The notes under the pieces: generated by a model
The model's input: only the letters and a program-made list of their open reading frames with translations
Database searches by the model: none
What the model was told of the DNA's origin: nothing
NCBI GenBank assembly: GCA_003483745.1
Contig: DMYD01000042.1
Location: forward strand, 224,964-288,963
Source: Roseburia sp.
GTDB taxonomy: Bacteria; Bacillota; Clostridia; Lachnospirales; Lachnospiraceae
Length of the DNA: 64,000 nucleotides
Direction: 5' to 3'
Position numbers and translations under genes: made by a program
In this document: positions 63,981 through 64,000 of the stretch, piece by piece
Position numbering within the stretch: the stretch's first letter is position 1
Layout of the letters: every line of letters starts with the position of its first letter

Positions 63981-64000
63981 GTTAGGGCAAGGCCCTGTTT

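Overview
The window reads as a chromosomal segment of a low-GC, spore-forming anaerobic Firmicute, most likely a Lachnospiraceae member of the Roseburia/Agathobacter group. This is inferred from a clostridial-type gene order, sporulation genes yqfC and yqfD, an ATP-dependent formate-tetrahydrofolate ligase, a GH43 xylan or arabinan hydrolase, a Gram-positive LexA operator type and strong AGGAGG-type ribosome binding sites. No rRNA, tRNA, CRISPR array, insertion sequence or prophage was recognised. Almost every kilobase is filled by plus-strand housekeeping genes in compact, often overlapping operons; six loci lie on the minus strand.

Layout. Positions 1-9,700 hold the end of a YebC/PmpR regulator, glgA, a ClpP-like TepA protease, uppP, an ftsK/spoIIIE translocase, fhs and a zinc-ribbon/TPR/CHB_HEX membrane protein. 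Positions 9,700-18,200 hold xpt and a small membrane protein (minus), rlmH, a GH43 enzyme, a frameshifted PutP-type sodium/proline symporter (minus), a CLC-type fluoride exporter behind a fluoride riboswitch, nth and a secreted CAP-domain protein. Positions 18,300-23,900 hold a three-subunit molybdenum hydroxylase, a MobA/MocA-like nucleotidyltransferase whose only plausible start is ACG, and pyrimidine-nucleoside phosphorylase. Positions 23,900-30,400 hold yqfC-yqfD-phoH-(degenerate pgpH)-ybeY, a MurJ/SpoVB-like flippase and a small membrane-anchored protein.

Positions 30,500-42,060 hold two flavoproteins, then mutS, a ThyX-family gene, mutL, miaA, a PLP lyase-family gene and radC. Positions 42,080-51,600 are the cell-shape and division cluster: an MreB-family gene, mreC, mreD, a PBP2, minD, minE (with no minC), rodA, a methylglyoxal-synthase homologue, a D,D-carboxypeptidase lipoprotein and a P-loop protein. 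Positions 51,700-58,230 hold a DUF378-like gene (minus), a HlyD-like membrane protein, the ylmE-sepF-ylmH division cluster, aroB, lspA and an rluD-family gene. Positions 58,380-64,000 hold a cytidylate-kinase-like gene, dtd, a ttcA-like gene, a tyrosine recombinase, a plsC-like gene, and a divergent LysM (YneA-like)/lexA pair whose shared intergenic region carries a cluster of LexA boxes.

No wholly new multi-gene system was found. The items most worth following are: the fluoride riboswitch and the extra leader behind it; a hairpin element present at least twice, each time directly after a terminator; a leader before the rluD-family gene that can fold in mutually exclusive ways beside the ribosome binding site; several conserved enzymes lacking hallmark residues (PgpH-like HD protein, methylglyoxal synthase, ThyX); a min locus without minC; and the ACG start.
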